A stretch of 64,000 nucleotides of DNA from Bursaphelenchus xylophilus. Taxonomy: Eukaryota; Nematoda; Chromadorea; Rhabditida; Aphelenchoididae. The stretch's first letter is position 1, and each line of letters starts with the position of its first letter. Below, in pieces: positions 9,983 to 21,152 of this stretch. The notes under the pieces were generated by a model that did not search any database, was not told the origin of the DNA, and worked only from the letters and a program-made list of their open reading frames with translations. Made by a program: the position numbers and the translations under genes. The stretch lies in contig CAJFCV020000005.1 in the NCBI GenBank assembly GCA_904066235.2, forward strand, positions 10,225,501-10,289,500. The letters run 5' to 3'.

Positions 9983-11789
9983 TTAGTGCTTTCTGTCGCT
10001 TTTCGAGTTGGTCTCGTCAACTTTACTCATGGTAGACAGATCCGGCGCGTTCCGTCTTCTGCAGAACAAAATGTCCAACGCGCATCGACGGACAGTTTTC
10101 ACGTAGACCAACGGGATTGACGCGTTGATGGCGCCAAACCAAGAGAGACAAATCATGGATGGAAGGCCAAGGTAGAGGCCGTGAGCCTTGGTGATGAAAT
10201 TGAGACACCATAGAGCGGAGGGAATTATGATTAGGATAGTCATACAGACAGTCTGAAAAAGAGATATATGTACTTTTTTTTAATGGACGAATTTTTTAGA
10301 GTTTTAAAAAATTTTTCATTTTTTTGTTAATATTTTTTGTTTGCCAATTTGTTGTAGAAGTTCCTTTTTTTAGTCTTTTTACCTGTGCCACCAAACATCG
10401 ATTGAACTGGCCTCGATGATCTATGGTTTTGCTCGAAACCGACGATGACAATTGCGTCCTATTGATGCTGCTATAACACATCCGTATATAATGCAAGCAC
10501 ATATGATACGCGACTCCTGCCACCAAACAGTTGTTGAGCACGAAGATTTTCGTCCATTTGTCATCCCACAACGCCACTTCCACCACATTCGAAGACCCGT
10601 CGACCAGTCGCCACTCCTCTGGCAACTGTGTCATCGCGCTGTCGTACGACTTCTCAGTGCCCGAAATCAACGCCACTTTCAGCGAGAGGCTCAGGTACAG
10701 GGAAGGCAGAGCAAACATTAGCAGATTGCGGAAGAGAAAGCGGTAATCTGGCGGGGTTGTGGAGCACACAATGTGATAACGAAACCTGTGGATTACGGTC
10801 TGCACCATCATGTTTTGCGTCATGTTGAAGAAGTGGATGATTCCCAAGAGATAATTGAAATAGCTGCTGAAGTGAGCGTCCCAACCAAACGCTAATACGT
10901 ACATTATTCCGTCGGTTTGGTATATCACCTGAAAAGTAAATTTTTTTTGAATTTTATTTTTATAAAATTTGCATAAATTAAATTTTACCAAGAAATTTGC
11001 ATATTTTAAAACACGATCTTTTGGATTTTTTTTTTGATTTTTAGGTGACAAAAAATTAAAATTGTTCAAAAATTTGCATAAATTTAAATAAAAAAAATTT
11101 TTGGAATGAAAATTTGCATGGCCAAAAAATTATTTTTAACTGTCGTATAATGAATTTCTAGAGGCGACTTTTCATGCGACAGATTGATTAAAAAATTTCT
11201 TTTAATCGGAAATTTGCATAAATTAGCATAAAAATTCAATTTTTTAATAACAAATATGCATGATTATTGATAAAAAACAACATCCCCGTATCTTCTACGA
11301 AGAATATGAATGACACAAAAGCTAAAATTACAAATTTTGCCTTTACTTTCTTTTAAAATTCGAATAAAAAATCTCAAAATCCAATTTCTGTCCTAAATCA
11401 CTCTTTGCTTCCAAAAAATACATTTTTTGCGTTTTAAACTCAATTCTCTGCAAATTCACACTTTTATTTCTGTAATTAGCATTGTATTTGAGTGGGTTAC
11501 TTTGCAAAGACGACCTACCCTCCGCAGAAAGAGTTCAAACGCGCAGTACCAAAGATCGTGCGCCGTGGAGACCATGAGCAGGACTTTGGCCGGCTGCGTT
11601 GAGTTGCGGGTGCATTCCCGGATCACCACGAACAGAAACAAGTTCAAAACGAAGCCGGTGGTGGCGGCAATTGTGTGGTTTGCGCGGTAGACTTCAAGGT
11701 ACGGGCTGAGAGGGGCCTGAAACGTTGCTATGCTACAATTTAAAAGCTATGTAAAATACAGGGCCATTGAAGTGGAACCGTAGACCCAT
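9983..11789 (-). CDS. 7TM chemoreceptor (Srd/Str-like), complete
   Basis: Exons 11789-11760, 11716-11519, 10928-10383 and 10252-9983 sum to 348 codons, giving 347 residues, which is normal for this family. TM1 is in NHTIAATTGFVLNLFLFVVI. The middle exon holds TM3-TM5 (LSLSLKVALISGTEKSYDSA is an extracellular loop). The last exon holds TM6-TM7 (GLYLGLPSMICLSWFGAI) and a short basic tail. It is a paralogue of the partial gene at the left edge, which has one extra intron in the middle. The role is probably sensing a small molecule through a G protein at a sensory cilium. The 30-nt first exon (start MGLRFHFNGP) is the least certain part. The 0.6 kb intron 2 is very AT-rich and free of MITEs. Confidence 0.78.
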
Positions 11790-11924
11790 AGCAATAAAGG
11801 GCCGAAAAACTGGATTTGAACATCGCTTTCACGGCTTTGAAGGCATCGCGATGATGCATCGTAGCGCAAATTAAGATCTAGGGAGCCCTTTTAAACGTAT
11901 CCACAAATAGTAAAGTCGGCAAGA

Positions 11925-12505
11925 CACCGGTAATTCGGCGTCGCGACACTTGCGGGCAATCACTTTGCGGGCAAAATTTGGGGGGTCAAATTTGCAGGCA
12001 GCTGAAACATTTGCGCGCAGCTGGGACACTTGCGGGCAGCCGACATTTGCGGGCAACCGGCACCTGAGGGTAACAGGGTGGAGGTGGAAATATTACTGCG
12101 ATATTTTGGAAATTTGCCGACATTTGTGGGCAGCCGACACTTGCGGGCAACAGGAAAAAACAACCACACAGACTGTATAGGAACTTTTGGAACTGTTGCC
12201 CGCAAATGTCGGTTGCCCGCAAATGTCGGCTGCCCGCAAATGTCGGCAAATTTCCAAAATATCATAGTAATTTTTCCCCCTTCACCCTGTTACCCTCACA
12301 ATCAGGTGTCGGTTGCCCGCAAATGTCGGCTGCCCGCAAATCTTCCAGGCTGCCCGCAACTGTCGACCCTGCCCGCAAATGTCCCAGGCTGCCCGCAAAT
12401 GCCGGTGCTGGCCGCAAATGTCGGCTGCCAGCAAAAAAATTGCCCGCAAACTGGTTGCCCGAAAAGTGATTGCCCGCAAGTGTGCGCCCGCCCGGTAATT
12501 AGTAC
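11925..12505. repeat. foldback with arms of 16-17 bp iterated units (TTGCGGGCAGCCGACA)
   Basis: From 11945 to 12150 the plus strand carries repeats such as TTGCGGGCAGCCGACA. From 12196 to 12485 the same unit appears inverted (TGCCCGCAAATGTCGGC). The outer ends match as an inverted pair: CGACACTTGCGGGCAATCAC against GTGATTGCCCGCAAGTGTGC. Units vary in copy number between arms. The strand bias of G and C switches at the centre, near 12180. Confidence 0.85.
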
Positions 12506-13806
12506 AGTAATTTTCGCACAAAAAATTATGAATTTCGGCAAAATGAGCGATTTTAGAAGAGCTCTAGAAATTGGCGATAAGTTTTCTTCACGTTTGTCGA
12601 AAAACCGTTGCATTGCAGAGGGACATCTACCAATTAGAATTGCGATTTTTCTGCCGTAATCTACGCAGTATGATAGAAATTTTGCATTGTCAAATGTCTG
12701 GTGCTGATATGAAGACAAATCTATTGAATTCATCACCGCTTTCAAGGTTATGGATGTTTCGTTTTAAAAAAATTGGTTTCGGGACGTTTAAAAATGTATG
12801 GTGAACTTTATGGTAATTATCTAAGCCACTGATACACCGTGAACTTTACACCGCAACATCTAACTGCAAAATCCGTCGTTTGAGTTTCCTGTTCGAACCA
12901 AATGTTGGCCGATTTCCAGACATGCCCGCAAAGTTGAGCGTGTTTGTAAATTGTGGACCCGCTAAATGTAAATGCAAACTCACGGAGCTGATATTCACCA
13001 TGTTTGGAGCATTCAATCGTATCTTGCCGAGGACTATCTAAAAACTAACAAAATCAGTTTTGTTGATGGTGTTGCGTGGAGCGCAAACTTGAACGCATGA
13101 TAGGCAACGATTAAAATGCAAAAGTAGATTGAATTGTTTGCCAAAGCGACCAAAATTTTTGTATCTTGATGAATTATCTGTAGTGAATAGGCCGTATGAT
13201 TGAGCTTGAGCTCTTACAAGTTTACTTAGAGTTTACAGTAAACCGCACAAATTTGTACTTGTCACAGGCACTTTTCTTGCAAACTTTTGGCATGAAGAGC
13301 AAACGCAAGAAATAGAAATTCATGCCAAAATAAACTCTGAAACATATTGTAAATCCGAGCGCTCCAATAAGCCTTAAAAAGTACTAGAGATCAAATAAAA
13401 CGTTTGGGTACAAAGTGTAAGATCAGCACGCCATCATTACTTGTGTAACACTGCCCTTGCTATGGCCAATTTGAAATGGCAATACCCAAAAAATCTCGAC
13501 CTTTATGTTTCAAGAATACTGTCACGTACGTTTGCAATAATAAAAAACAACTGGACCAACTACGGTCCTTTTGTGGTAGTAGCTACAAAAGAGGCACATG
13601 CTGTTGTTGCATTGCCTTTTTGTAGCAAGTTTTGCTGTAATGCTATCATGAAAATACCAAATTCGAGGTGTAAAAGGGGTGTGGATTTGATTTTCGCGGT
13701 AAGATCGTAGCAAAATATGACATACTACAGAACTGCAAGGTGCCTAAAATTGTAGGTATCGATGTTTTTGTGCAATGAGGTCCAAAGGACACGTATATCA
13801 TAAGAA
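12506..13806. other. intergenic, no gene confirmed
   Basis: At 13265-13340 there is an inverted, near-perfect copy of 15953-16028 (reading TTGCAAACTTTTGGCATGAA). The rest is anonymous; short ORFs have no splice or motif support. Confidence 0.45.
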
Positions 13807-14334
13807 TCAAAAAATAGAGTAAAATAGGAAGGGAATGAAAGGTTTGTAGCCCAGAACAAGAAAAAACAGAGAGAAACGGAGACTCTGACCGATGGCCCCA
13901 AGCACCACGTGGTTTGCAATGTGTTTGGTATGATTTACAAAGGGATGCGGAGTAGGAACTACAAATGCCAAAATAGCAACCTGCATATATAGATACTGTA
14001 CTGTGTTTTGTTCAAAGAGCAAGTCACAAAGTTGCGTGGTAGTAAAAGTCTTGCAGATCGTACAAAATTGGATGGGATGACTAGGCCACACACAGTATCC
14101 TAAAGTGTGCTGCATAATATGCAAGGCTTCAGCAAGCGTTTCAAAGACGAGAGACAAGGAAAAACGAAGATAGCCGATACAATTTTGCCTTAACATTATT
14201 GGTGCAACATCAGCTATTTGCACTGTACAACCTCCTAGCTTGTATCGCAGCGATATCTCGCCGCATAGTGCAAAAAACAAAGCAAGGAATGCACAGTGCA
14301 TGATGGGGGTTTTGTGCACGAGACAAATGTCCAT
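13807..14334 (-). pseudogene. possible receptor remnant in a 175-codon ORF
   Basis: An open stretch of 175 codons contains hydrophobic segments. One piece, HIANHVVLGAIGQSLRFSLF, has the spacing of the first membrane segment of the chemoreceptors at 1543 and 11716. No other receptor exon could be found on either side, and the N-terminal part overlaps a TGCACAGTGC repeat. It may be a decayed receptor copy or a chance ORF; the call is weak. Confidence 0.22.
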
Positions 14335-14353
14335 GCACTTTATGAAAATAATA

Positions 14354-14505
14354 ATAGTCTGTCACGAGAATAATGAGCACAATGTCTCTGCGCCGATCGC
14401 GTCGATGAATTTAGAAGAAGTTTTATTTTGCCGCAACACAATTTATTTTCCCGGTGGCGACGCGATTTTTGCTGCGAATTGCGCTCACTGTTTTTAAGAC
14501 AATCT
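14354..14505. repeat. MITE subfamily A, decayed
   Basis: The left end is AGTCTGTCACGAGAATAATG and the right end is barely recognisable (CACTGTTTTTAAGACAATCT). It is one of the oldest-looking copies. Confidence 0.65.
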
Positions 14506-14730
14506 GCAACAATTAAAATTTCAGAAAATAGGTGACCAACCATCCTTGATCTGGCAAATCTTATTATACTTATATTAATTGAGCCTTTTACCAGCATTCC
14601 GCATGTTAACAGCGGCCAATCAAGGCAGCCCAAAATCTCGTTGATCCAAAAATTTGTCCTCTAAAACCTTATGAAAACCGGCGGATCCCGAACAAAAACG
14701 GGCTACATATAACTTTCTTGAGATCTCATA

Positions 14731-15050
14731 ATCGGTCTGTCGGGAAAATATTATGGGTTCGTCCACCAATCATCATTTTGTGACGCCTTGCGATGACTGT
14801 GAATTTGGTGTGCGACTGAAACGGAGCAAGTCATTTTTCTTCGACAAATGCACGTTATTTTTCCGACAAGCGATTATCAGTCCGTCGGGAAAGTAATGAA
14901 AAAAATGAAAACGCACAATGTCGTATCGAAAACCGTATAACCGCCGAGAAAATAGATTGTGTTGCGGCAAAATATAAAATTGCTTTTCACTTCCGCGACG
15001 CGATCCGCACAGCGTCATTGTGCTCTGTATTTCCTCGACAAACTGACATT
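14731..15050. repeat. MITE subfamily B and subfamily A back to back
   Basis: Subfamily B fills 14731-14876 (GTCTGTCGGGAAAATATTAT to TTATTTTTCCGACAAGCGAT). Subfamily A starts within a few bases at 14878 and ends near 15050 with CTCGACAAACTGACATT. Contact of the two termini suggests insertion of one into the target site of the other. Confidence 0.75.
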
Positions 15051-15330
15051 ACAGCTTTCATGTTCCGCTCCGGTCACATGCTGTACTCCGCACTTCACGT
15101 AACACTGTTTTAGGTTCAAACAAAACGAACCTCAACGGGAAAGTTGTTGCCCTCAAAATAACTTGACAAGTGTCAAGAACTGTCGCTTTTGTTTGTGCCA
15201 ACCCTCTTCGGAACGTAGGAGCAGAGAGCGGTGCAAACTTGTGAATGCCCTTTTGAGCTTGACGTGGGCCCGAACTCCGAAACTTCCTTATCAGAAATGG
15301 CAACTTATTTTAATCTAACAAAGGCTAATG
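15051..15330 (+). pseudogene. possible protein-kinase (CDK-like) fragment
   Basis: One frame reads TVLGSNKTNLNGKVVALKI, which resembles the glycine-loop to VALK segment of CDK-type kinases. Beyond it the frame is broken by stops, although ESGANL follows at about the right distance for the next conserved segment. No catalytic loop was found. If real, it is a small broken fragment. The match is short and made by eye. Confidence 0.2.
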
Positions 15331-15591
15331 AAGTTTAAAGTTTAAAGGCATACGGTCAAAGTTAATGAGCTGTTTAAGATTTGAAAGGTCGTTTATTGAC
15401 CAAGGAGATTTGCTGCTTCTTGGGATGGCCAAGGAGTTTAAGTTTACAAAGGAAGTGCTCCAAATGCGACGGTGCGATTTTGATGCAACTTGGCGCAAAT
15501 TTAGTTTAATTAGTACGACCCAGGGCCGTCGACACAACCGCGGTACAAGATGGATCCGCTTCTGCCCTAATCCTGCCCGTATAGCCCAATA
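15331..15591. other. intergenic with fragment of GTGCGACG element
   Basis: At 15440-15500 the text GGAAGTGCTCCAAATGCGAC followed by TTGGCGCAAATTTAG matches the left end of the element at 48745. Only this end is present. No gene was seen. Confidence 0.5.
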
Positions 15592-15853
15592 CTAGGCGGT
15601 CCAAAAAAGTATTGACATTTTTGCACAGTGCGCCGTCGCGCATCAAATTTGTCGCGCTGCGATAAGAAAAATTCACGGTGCGCTGCGACCCCGCACAGTG
15701 CAAAAAGATTGTTTTGAAAAGGGTAAACAACGCACAGTGCGCTCTTCATTCGCACCCGCCAAAGTTTTTACCGCGCGACGCCTTGTCGCCACGCCGAATT
15801 CATGCGTCCGCACGGTGCAAAAACATGTCAAGACTTTTTGGCCCGCCTAGTAT
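15592..15853. repeat. small foldback, ACTAGGCGG ends, TGCACAGTGC interior
   Basis: The inverted ends read ACTAGGCGGTCCAAAAAAGT and the inverse of ACTAGGCGGGCCAAAAAGTC. Next to them are TTGACATTTTTGCAC and its inverse. Copies of CACAGTGC occur inside. It has the same design as 62743-63011 and 63005-63365, whose ends read ACTAGTCG. Confidence 0.75.
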
Positions 15854-15914
15854 CAGCAACTCTTGAGTCTTGGCAAACCCGCCTGACCAAATGGTTCCGG
15901 CACGAAGACACTCT

Positions 15915-15962
15915 CGTGGCATTCAGCAACAGTACCATGGAGTACTGTTGCTGAAGAGTTTA
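15915..15962. repeat. perfect short hairpin
   Basis: TTCAGCAACAGTAC and its exact inverse flank a few-base loop (CATGG). It sits about 100 bp beyond the stop of the TIMP-like gene. It could act as a 3' structure or be the trace of a transposon end. Confidence 0.5.
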
Positions 15963-16066
15963 TTTTGGCATGAATTTCTATTTCTTGCGTTTGCTCTTCA
16001 TGCCAAAAGTTTGCAAGAAAAGTGCCTGTGCCAACCAGAGGCCGCATTCTCATAAGGAGTCACCAT

Positions 16067-16690
16067 TTACTGGCAGATGGTTGGATCTTGAGAGAAGGTC
16101 TGAACCTTCTGAGTCAACGCATCGGTGTACTCGATGGACTGGTTGGTCAGAGGGAATTGGAGGCAGATGTTGGTGTACAGGGCGTTGGCTGGGGTTTCTT
16201 CCGCTGAAATTCCAAATTTAGACGGCTTATCGTTAAAAGGCCGTGTTACAGCAAACTAAATATCTATATATTTTTTGGTTCACGGCAGAGGTACTCGAAA
16301 TGTGACTTGCGACATTTCTCTTGTTTCTAAACCTACTGTTGATGACGTATTCGCGGCCTACGCTGAGCCACTGAATTTCGCAGGTGGCCGAAGTGGAAGG
16401 GGTGATGAATTCGAAGTACGCAGGCAAAATTGGATCCACATTGGTGTCGTTGTTGATCTTGAAGTTGCGGACGGTGATGAAGGTGTATTTAGTGTAGTTG
16501 ACGTTTGGTCCAGGGCCGAATCCAGTGATAAAGACGCGAGCAACTAAGCAAAAATTTTGTCTCAAATTTGTGGGCTGGACTTACCGTAGTCCGACTCGCA
16601 GTACATCTCCTCCAAAGTCTTGGTTTTGCAAGTGCAGGCGATGGTGTAGGCGACAAGGGCGGCCAAGGAGATGATGACAAAGGATTGCAT
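16067..16690 (-). CDS. TIMP-like NTR-domain protein, secreted (copy 1)
   Basis: Exons 16690-16585, 16543-16337 and 16203-16067 give 150 codons (149 residues). Residues 1-18 are a signal peptide ending in YTIA. Cleavage there leaves CTC as the first mature residues, the Cys-x-Cys start that chelates the catalytic zinc of metalloproteases in TIMPs. Six cysteines are present in the mature part (two in CTC, then MYCESD, ATCEIQW, NICLQF and the terminal ICQ), which fits the three disulfides of a TIMP N-domain with no C-domain. Donor GTAGGT follows the codons for YVIN. The likely role is inhibition of extracellular metalloproteases, or another NTR function. It is a tandem copy of 20086-21152. Confidence 0.85.
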
Positions 16691-17170
16691 GATTAGAATA
16701 GAGGCTTGGATGTCGATGCAAGACTGATGCTTGCTATGAAGCTTGATACTAGAACTGCGACTTTACCGGACTTTTATAGTGTCCATGTTTGTCGCAGAGC
16801 AAAAAGCAACGGCATCAAATCACTCGTTAAAGTGCATGCAAATCCAACGTTTTCAAGGCGAAAGCAGCCAAGTCTGGGAAAGATGGACAATTGTTTGTGC
16901 GTTTGGTCGACTTGCTGGACAAAGCCGATTTCCGCTGCACTTTTATCGAAAGTTGATACGACCTTGGTATTTTTGTTTTTTTAACTTTTTTTTAACTTGG
17001 GGGATCGAAAAAATTGCATCCAAAAGGCGTTTTCAAATTCGCTACCGGCCCTGTTTGACCCGCACACAACGAACAGAAACAGAATGCCAAGAATTTTGGC
17101 ATTAATTTTCTCAATTTTTTAAAGACAGGTCGGATAAATCAGGCTCATACGCCATCAAAGGGCCATAGTT
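16691..17170. promoter_or_regulatory. upstream region of TIMP copy 1, duplicated at copy 2
   Basis: The stretch 16700-16960 matches 21155-21430 closely (for example CGACTTTACCGGACTTTTAT and GTGCGTTTGGTCGACTTGC). The duplication that made the two TIMP genes therefore included the promoter. The conserved part is a good candidate for shared control elements. Confidence 0.55.
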
Positions 17171-18150
17171 TTATTAAGTTTATTATGTCATATGAAAGGT
17201 AATCCGTTTCAGTTTATTATAGTTCGATTTTTTTAGATAACAAACTTATGGTTTTATGGTAAAATTGGCCGAAAATATGCCTGTTTTTGCAAAAGTTTTG
17301 GCTCTTCTAGAGCGTAAAGTACTTTTTTGACAAATCTGATCAGGGAGGATTGTTCAGCATGCCTTTCTCTTCGTGTGGGCTAAGTTTCAGCAAAATCGGT
17401 CTACAAGTTTTGCAGCAGTAGCAAAAATACTTCAAAATAGGTACCATCAATTCATTATTTTTTATTTTTTTTTGTGTTTAAAATGCCTAGGCCCATCAAA
17501 TCTTGAAGGTAACGCCAGAATAAGCTCGTCTTGACAACCCAAAAAGTAGTAAAGTACTTTTAGATGGAAAAATTATGTTATCCATGATCAAGATCAATAT
17601 CCTGCCGAGGAAGCGCCTCAGCAGGACTCCAAGGTAATGGAACATGTGAGCAGTTTTAAAACTATATTAGTTATGAAACGGGAGCAAATAGGGAGATTTT
17701 ACTAACCTCGATCGCGGAATTCTTGGAGGAGAAGATGCGCAGATCTGGACTTGTCAAGAATGAGGTTTGGGGTCTTTAGAGAAGGGAAGAGGGAGAGTTT
17801 CGTCAACTGTGGCTCTTGTTTACCTATTTTATAGAATAATTGGGTCAAATCCGTAAAAAAATTTCACTTTAATTTTGTCATGTATAACATGGTTAATATC
17901 AGTCCGAAACGCCAAATTGGAATTTCAGATACGTGTAATCGTAGAAAAAGCTATTTTATGACCAAATCGGTACAAATAAATGATCAGCAAAGTTGCTTGG
18001 ACGCACAACGGTTTATTTTTAGGTCTTGACCTTCAATTGTAATATCGCTACTACTTTTTTTGCTGTAGACCGATTTTGATAAGATTTGGCATTTTTGATC
18101 TTTGATTAAGTCTTAATAAAACTCCCTGATCAGATTCCCCATTTAAAGTA
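17170..18150. repeat. diverged foldback around a possible captured exon pair
   Basis: The left arm has AATCTGATCAGGGAGG then CAAAATCGGTCTACAA. The right arm has the inverse of the same blocks in matching order (CTCCCTGATCAGATT and TGTAGACCGATTTTGAT). The arms are about 250-300 bp and moderately diverged. The centre holds the exon-like sequence at 17574-17782. Confidence 0.45.
17574..17782 (+). pseudogene. possible two-exon gene fragment, unknown
   Basis: After acceptor CTTTTAG a frame reads HDQDQYPAEEAPQQDSK up to a GTAATG donor. After a second AG at about 17690 a frame reads SIAEFLEEKMRRSGLVKNEV and then a stop. Composition looks protein-like, with acidic and amphipathic stretches, but there is no start codon or other exon. 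It is flanked by the inverted arms of a foldback. The source gene was not recognised in this window. Confidence 0.25.
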
Positions 18151-18190
18151 AAAAATTTTTCTGATCGTTGTGCCGCATGCTGAAAATTGG

Positions 18191-19640
18191 TTAACAGTCT
18201 TTGCATTTTCTACAGGAAGTTTTTATACTCTCCAGAAGCTTTTTGCGTGTGTATGAGTAAATTAAGACGTCAAGCGGAGGTCTGGAATAGCAGTAAAGGT
18301 AGCTAAAATCTAGCCAAAAAAGTTTCATGGTGTCGGATTTTTTTATACTATAGGAAGTTAACCAGTTAAAAATATGGACGTTATAAGGCCACATGCCGAA
18401 TCACAACATGCCTAAATACTTGCATTTACATCGAGTCATCAAATCACAGTGACTTCTTTAAGTTTGCCATCGAAAAATTCGAAGACTTTTGCCCGACCCG
18501 CGCACATTTGGGTGGGATTACACTACATAACAATGGATTTTGAAGAGTTTTAAGTCCGGAAAAAATGTTAAAAAGGTTTAATTTAATCTCCATCCATCAA
18601 TTTTGCAAAGCATTTTTGCTTTTTTTTTGATTGTTTAGTATGAAAGCTTTTGCATTTTTTGCCCCTATTTCCTTCTTTGCCAAATCAATAAAATGGAGTA
18701 TCGCTGCGGAGTAGGACCAGAAACACCCCAGCAGGATCCACCGACCATTCTCCTTGCAATTCTCCGCCATTCGGCTGGAACACCCAGCCCTTGTCTGCAT
18801 CCCGCCACGAAAACACCACCCACTCCTGGCATTCCGCCGGCGATTTGGACGTCCCAGTTGGAATATTCTACTCACGATCAGTCGTTCGGTTGTCAAAGGA
18901 TCTTGGGTCCTGTTCCTGTAACATATTAGGTTAGGGAATAAGTTCGCAGAGTTTTTTTTATTGCTTTGCTTTACAACGATAGTTTGTTGTTTGGCAAAGT
19001 GCGTATATGCATTCGATAGAGCTCTTTCCCCTCTACAAAACTATGTTGTTGGTTTTTTTTGAAAACGTAATTTTTTATTATTTTTTGGGCTTAAAATTGA
19101 ACCATCTAGGAGGCAAAAATTTGCGTTTTCGACACCTGCTTTTTTCGCAGAACAACACGTGGACACAAACGGCGGTTTTTGTATCGAATCATTACGGTGA
19201 TAACAAGTGGTGTCAGTACGGCAATATCAAGCAAAGTGTTGATTGTCTTCTGAAGTGGGTGGCCCCAGGGGAATCAAGACCCCGCACACCAAACTGAGAT
19301 AAGCTAAAACAGTCCGGTGAATGGATTGGTAATTTGCCAAAAAAAAAGACGCGAAAAAACGTTTTGTCGGGGAAGAGATGGGGAATTTTTGGGGCGAGAG
19401 AGTACGCTTTTGCATGTCTTTTTTCTCTCTTTCTCTGTCAAATCAAGACGAAGTGTAAAAAGCCGATAGCGAAGAGTCTATTCCGGTCACTGGACTCCTC
19501 AGTTGACATGCCCCGCCCAAAAAGGCGATGATCTGCATTTTGGAGGACTGGGAAGGCATGGTACATTGGGAAGAGCTTGAAAAGAACTCCACAGTCAACA
19601 AGAAGCTCTATGCCGCCCAACAACACCTTTGCCAGACAAC
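18191..19640 (-). pseudogene. 7TM receptor remnants, scattered
   Basis: Three minus-strand pieces look like parts of a rhodopsin-type receptor. The first is INTLLDIAVLTPLVITVMIR (membrane segment, 19115-19240), followed by a basic loop and VSKTQIF. The second is RWILLGCFWSYSAAILHFID (18690-18760). The third is YSRPPLDVLIYSYTRKKLLE, which has the form of TM7 with a proline kink and basic tail and ends in a stop at 18191. Frames between the pieces contain stops, and joining sites are not all evident. It may be a decayed gene, or a real gene whose exons were not resolved. Confidence 0.35.
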
Positions 19641-20085
19641 AAACAATCCTTGTAAAACGAAGCAGTAAAAAACCTCTACGAACTTAGTCCCCGACCAAAT
19701 ACTTCTTAGAGACCTTGCCCCGTTTATGGTATAAATGGCTCTATTGCATTCGACAGTAGATTTTCTTCTTTATAGGGAGCCTACAATTTGGTTCAAACAC
19801 TTTTTTTCTTCTTTCGATTTGTATTAGCTCGTATGAAAAGAGCGCAGAAAAGCCTCATTTCCCTCTACATCACTACTACTGTTGCATAAAGCTTCTATCG
19901 TATGTAATGGCAACACGATGACTAAAGAGTTTCATTGCATCTGATGATTTATTAGTTTTTACAATTATCATAAAAAAGTAGAATTAAAACAACGACCAGT
20001 CGTGGTGTATGAGTAAAAAAGTTCGCAATAAATTAGTTAGAGAGCTGGGCCAACCGGTGGCCGCATACTCAAAAGGAGTCACCAT
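19641..20085. other. intergenic, no gene seen
   Basis: It contains the likely polyadenylation signal of the TIMP copy 2 gene on the minus strand (TTTATT near 19949). No exon or repeat was recognised. Confidence 0.45.
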
Positions 20086-21152
20086 TTACTGGCAGATGGT
20101 TGGATCTTGAGAGAAAGTCTGAACCTTCTGAGTCAACGCATCGGTATACTCGGAGGACTGGTTGGTCAGAGGGAATTGAAGGCAGATGTTGGTGTACAGG
20201 GCGTTGGCTGGGGTTTCTTCGGCTGAAATTCCAAATTTAGACGGCTTAGAAGGCCGTGTGACAGTGGATTCAATATGTATTTTTGAGCTCACGGTAGAGG
20301 TGCTCGAAATTTTAGGGTTTCGGTAAGAAAGCCTTCAGCTGAATTTCAAAAACAGCGGGCTACGTTTCTACACGGCATTTGCAAAAATTCCTAGCGCTTT
20401 GCAGAAATGGCGGACATTTCTAGGTCGAACGTTCCTACAGATATCCATACTTTTTTACGAATTTTGATGTAAAAACTTGCATAGCTATTTCTACAGTGCA
20501 CTGTAGAAATAGCTATGCAAGTTTCGCAGTGAAGGCAAGATTCACTTTTCACAAAAAACCAATTTTTTCCTCGCGAAATGGCAAAGGTACGGCCGAAAAA
20601 GTGCGTTTCTCTCTGACCGCTCTCCGCGTTTCACCTGCTCTCTCGGCCGCAAATATTGTTGATTATCTCGGCTGTCCCTGCAAAGACCCAGTTAAAATTT
20701 TCAGGCATTGATGTGTGGCCTATGCGCAGTAAGTGTGCAAAATTTCAAGGAAATCCGAGCGTCGCCACTTGGCACATTTCTCTTGTTTCTAGACCTACTA
20801 TTGATGACGTATTCGCGGCCTGGGCTGAGCCATTGAATTTCGCAGGTGGCGGAAGTGGAAGGGGTAATGAATTGACTGTACGCAGCCGCCGTTGGATCCA
20901 CATTGGTGTCGTTGTTGATCTTGAAGTTGCGGACAGTGGAGAAGGTGTAACTGGTGTAGTTGGCGTTCGGTCCAGGGCCGAATCCAGTGATTAGGACGCG
21001 AGCAACTAAGCAAAAATTTTGTCCAAAATTCGTTGCCTGGACTTACCGTAGTCCGACTCGCAGTACATCTCCTCCAAAGTCTTGGTTTTGCAGGTGCAGG
21101 CGATGGTGTAGGCGACAAGGGCGGCCAAGGAGATGACGACAAAGGATCGCAT
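20086..21152 (-). CDS. TIMP-like NTR-domain protein, secreted (copy 2)
   Basis: Exons 21152-21047, 21005-20799 and 20222-20086 again give 150 codons, with the same exon phases as copy 1. Signal peptide, CTC mature start and all six cysteines are kept. Differences from copy 1 lie mainly in the middle exon (TAAAYSQF in place of ILPAYFEF). The second intron is 576 bp rather than 133 bp because a GTGCGACG element has inserted. Copy 2 and copy 1 are about 90 percent alike in coding text by eye, which indicates a recent duplication with little change in the metal-binding end. Confidence 0.85.
20300..20770. repeat. GTGCGACG-terminal element in TIMP copy 2 intron
   Basis: The core GACCGCTCTCCGCGTTTCAC followed by CTCTCTCGGCCGCAAA is at 20615-20650. 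The right end reads CCGAGCGTCGCCACTTGG. The left end is less clear. A perfect palindrome lies inside at 20476-20521. Confidence 0.65.
20476..20521. repeat. perfect 46-bp palindrome
   Basis: The half-site CTTGCATAGCTATTTCTACA is followed by GTG, then CAC and the exact inverse, with no spacer and no mismatch. It interrupts the GTGCGACG element. Perfect spacer-free palindromes of this size are unstable, so it may be recent. Confidence 0.85.

Noticed and set aside
11960..12745. Several long ORFs with repeated CGQPTFAGNRHLRA-like text
   Set aside because: They are translations of the 16-17 bp repeat in different frames. All frames are open because the unit lacks stops.
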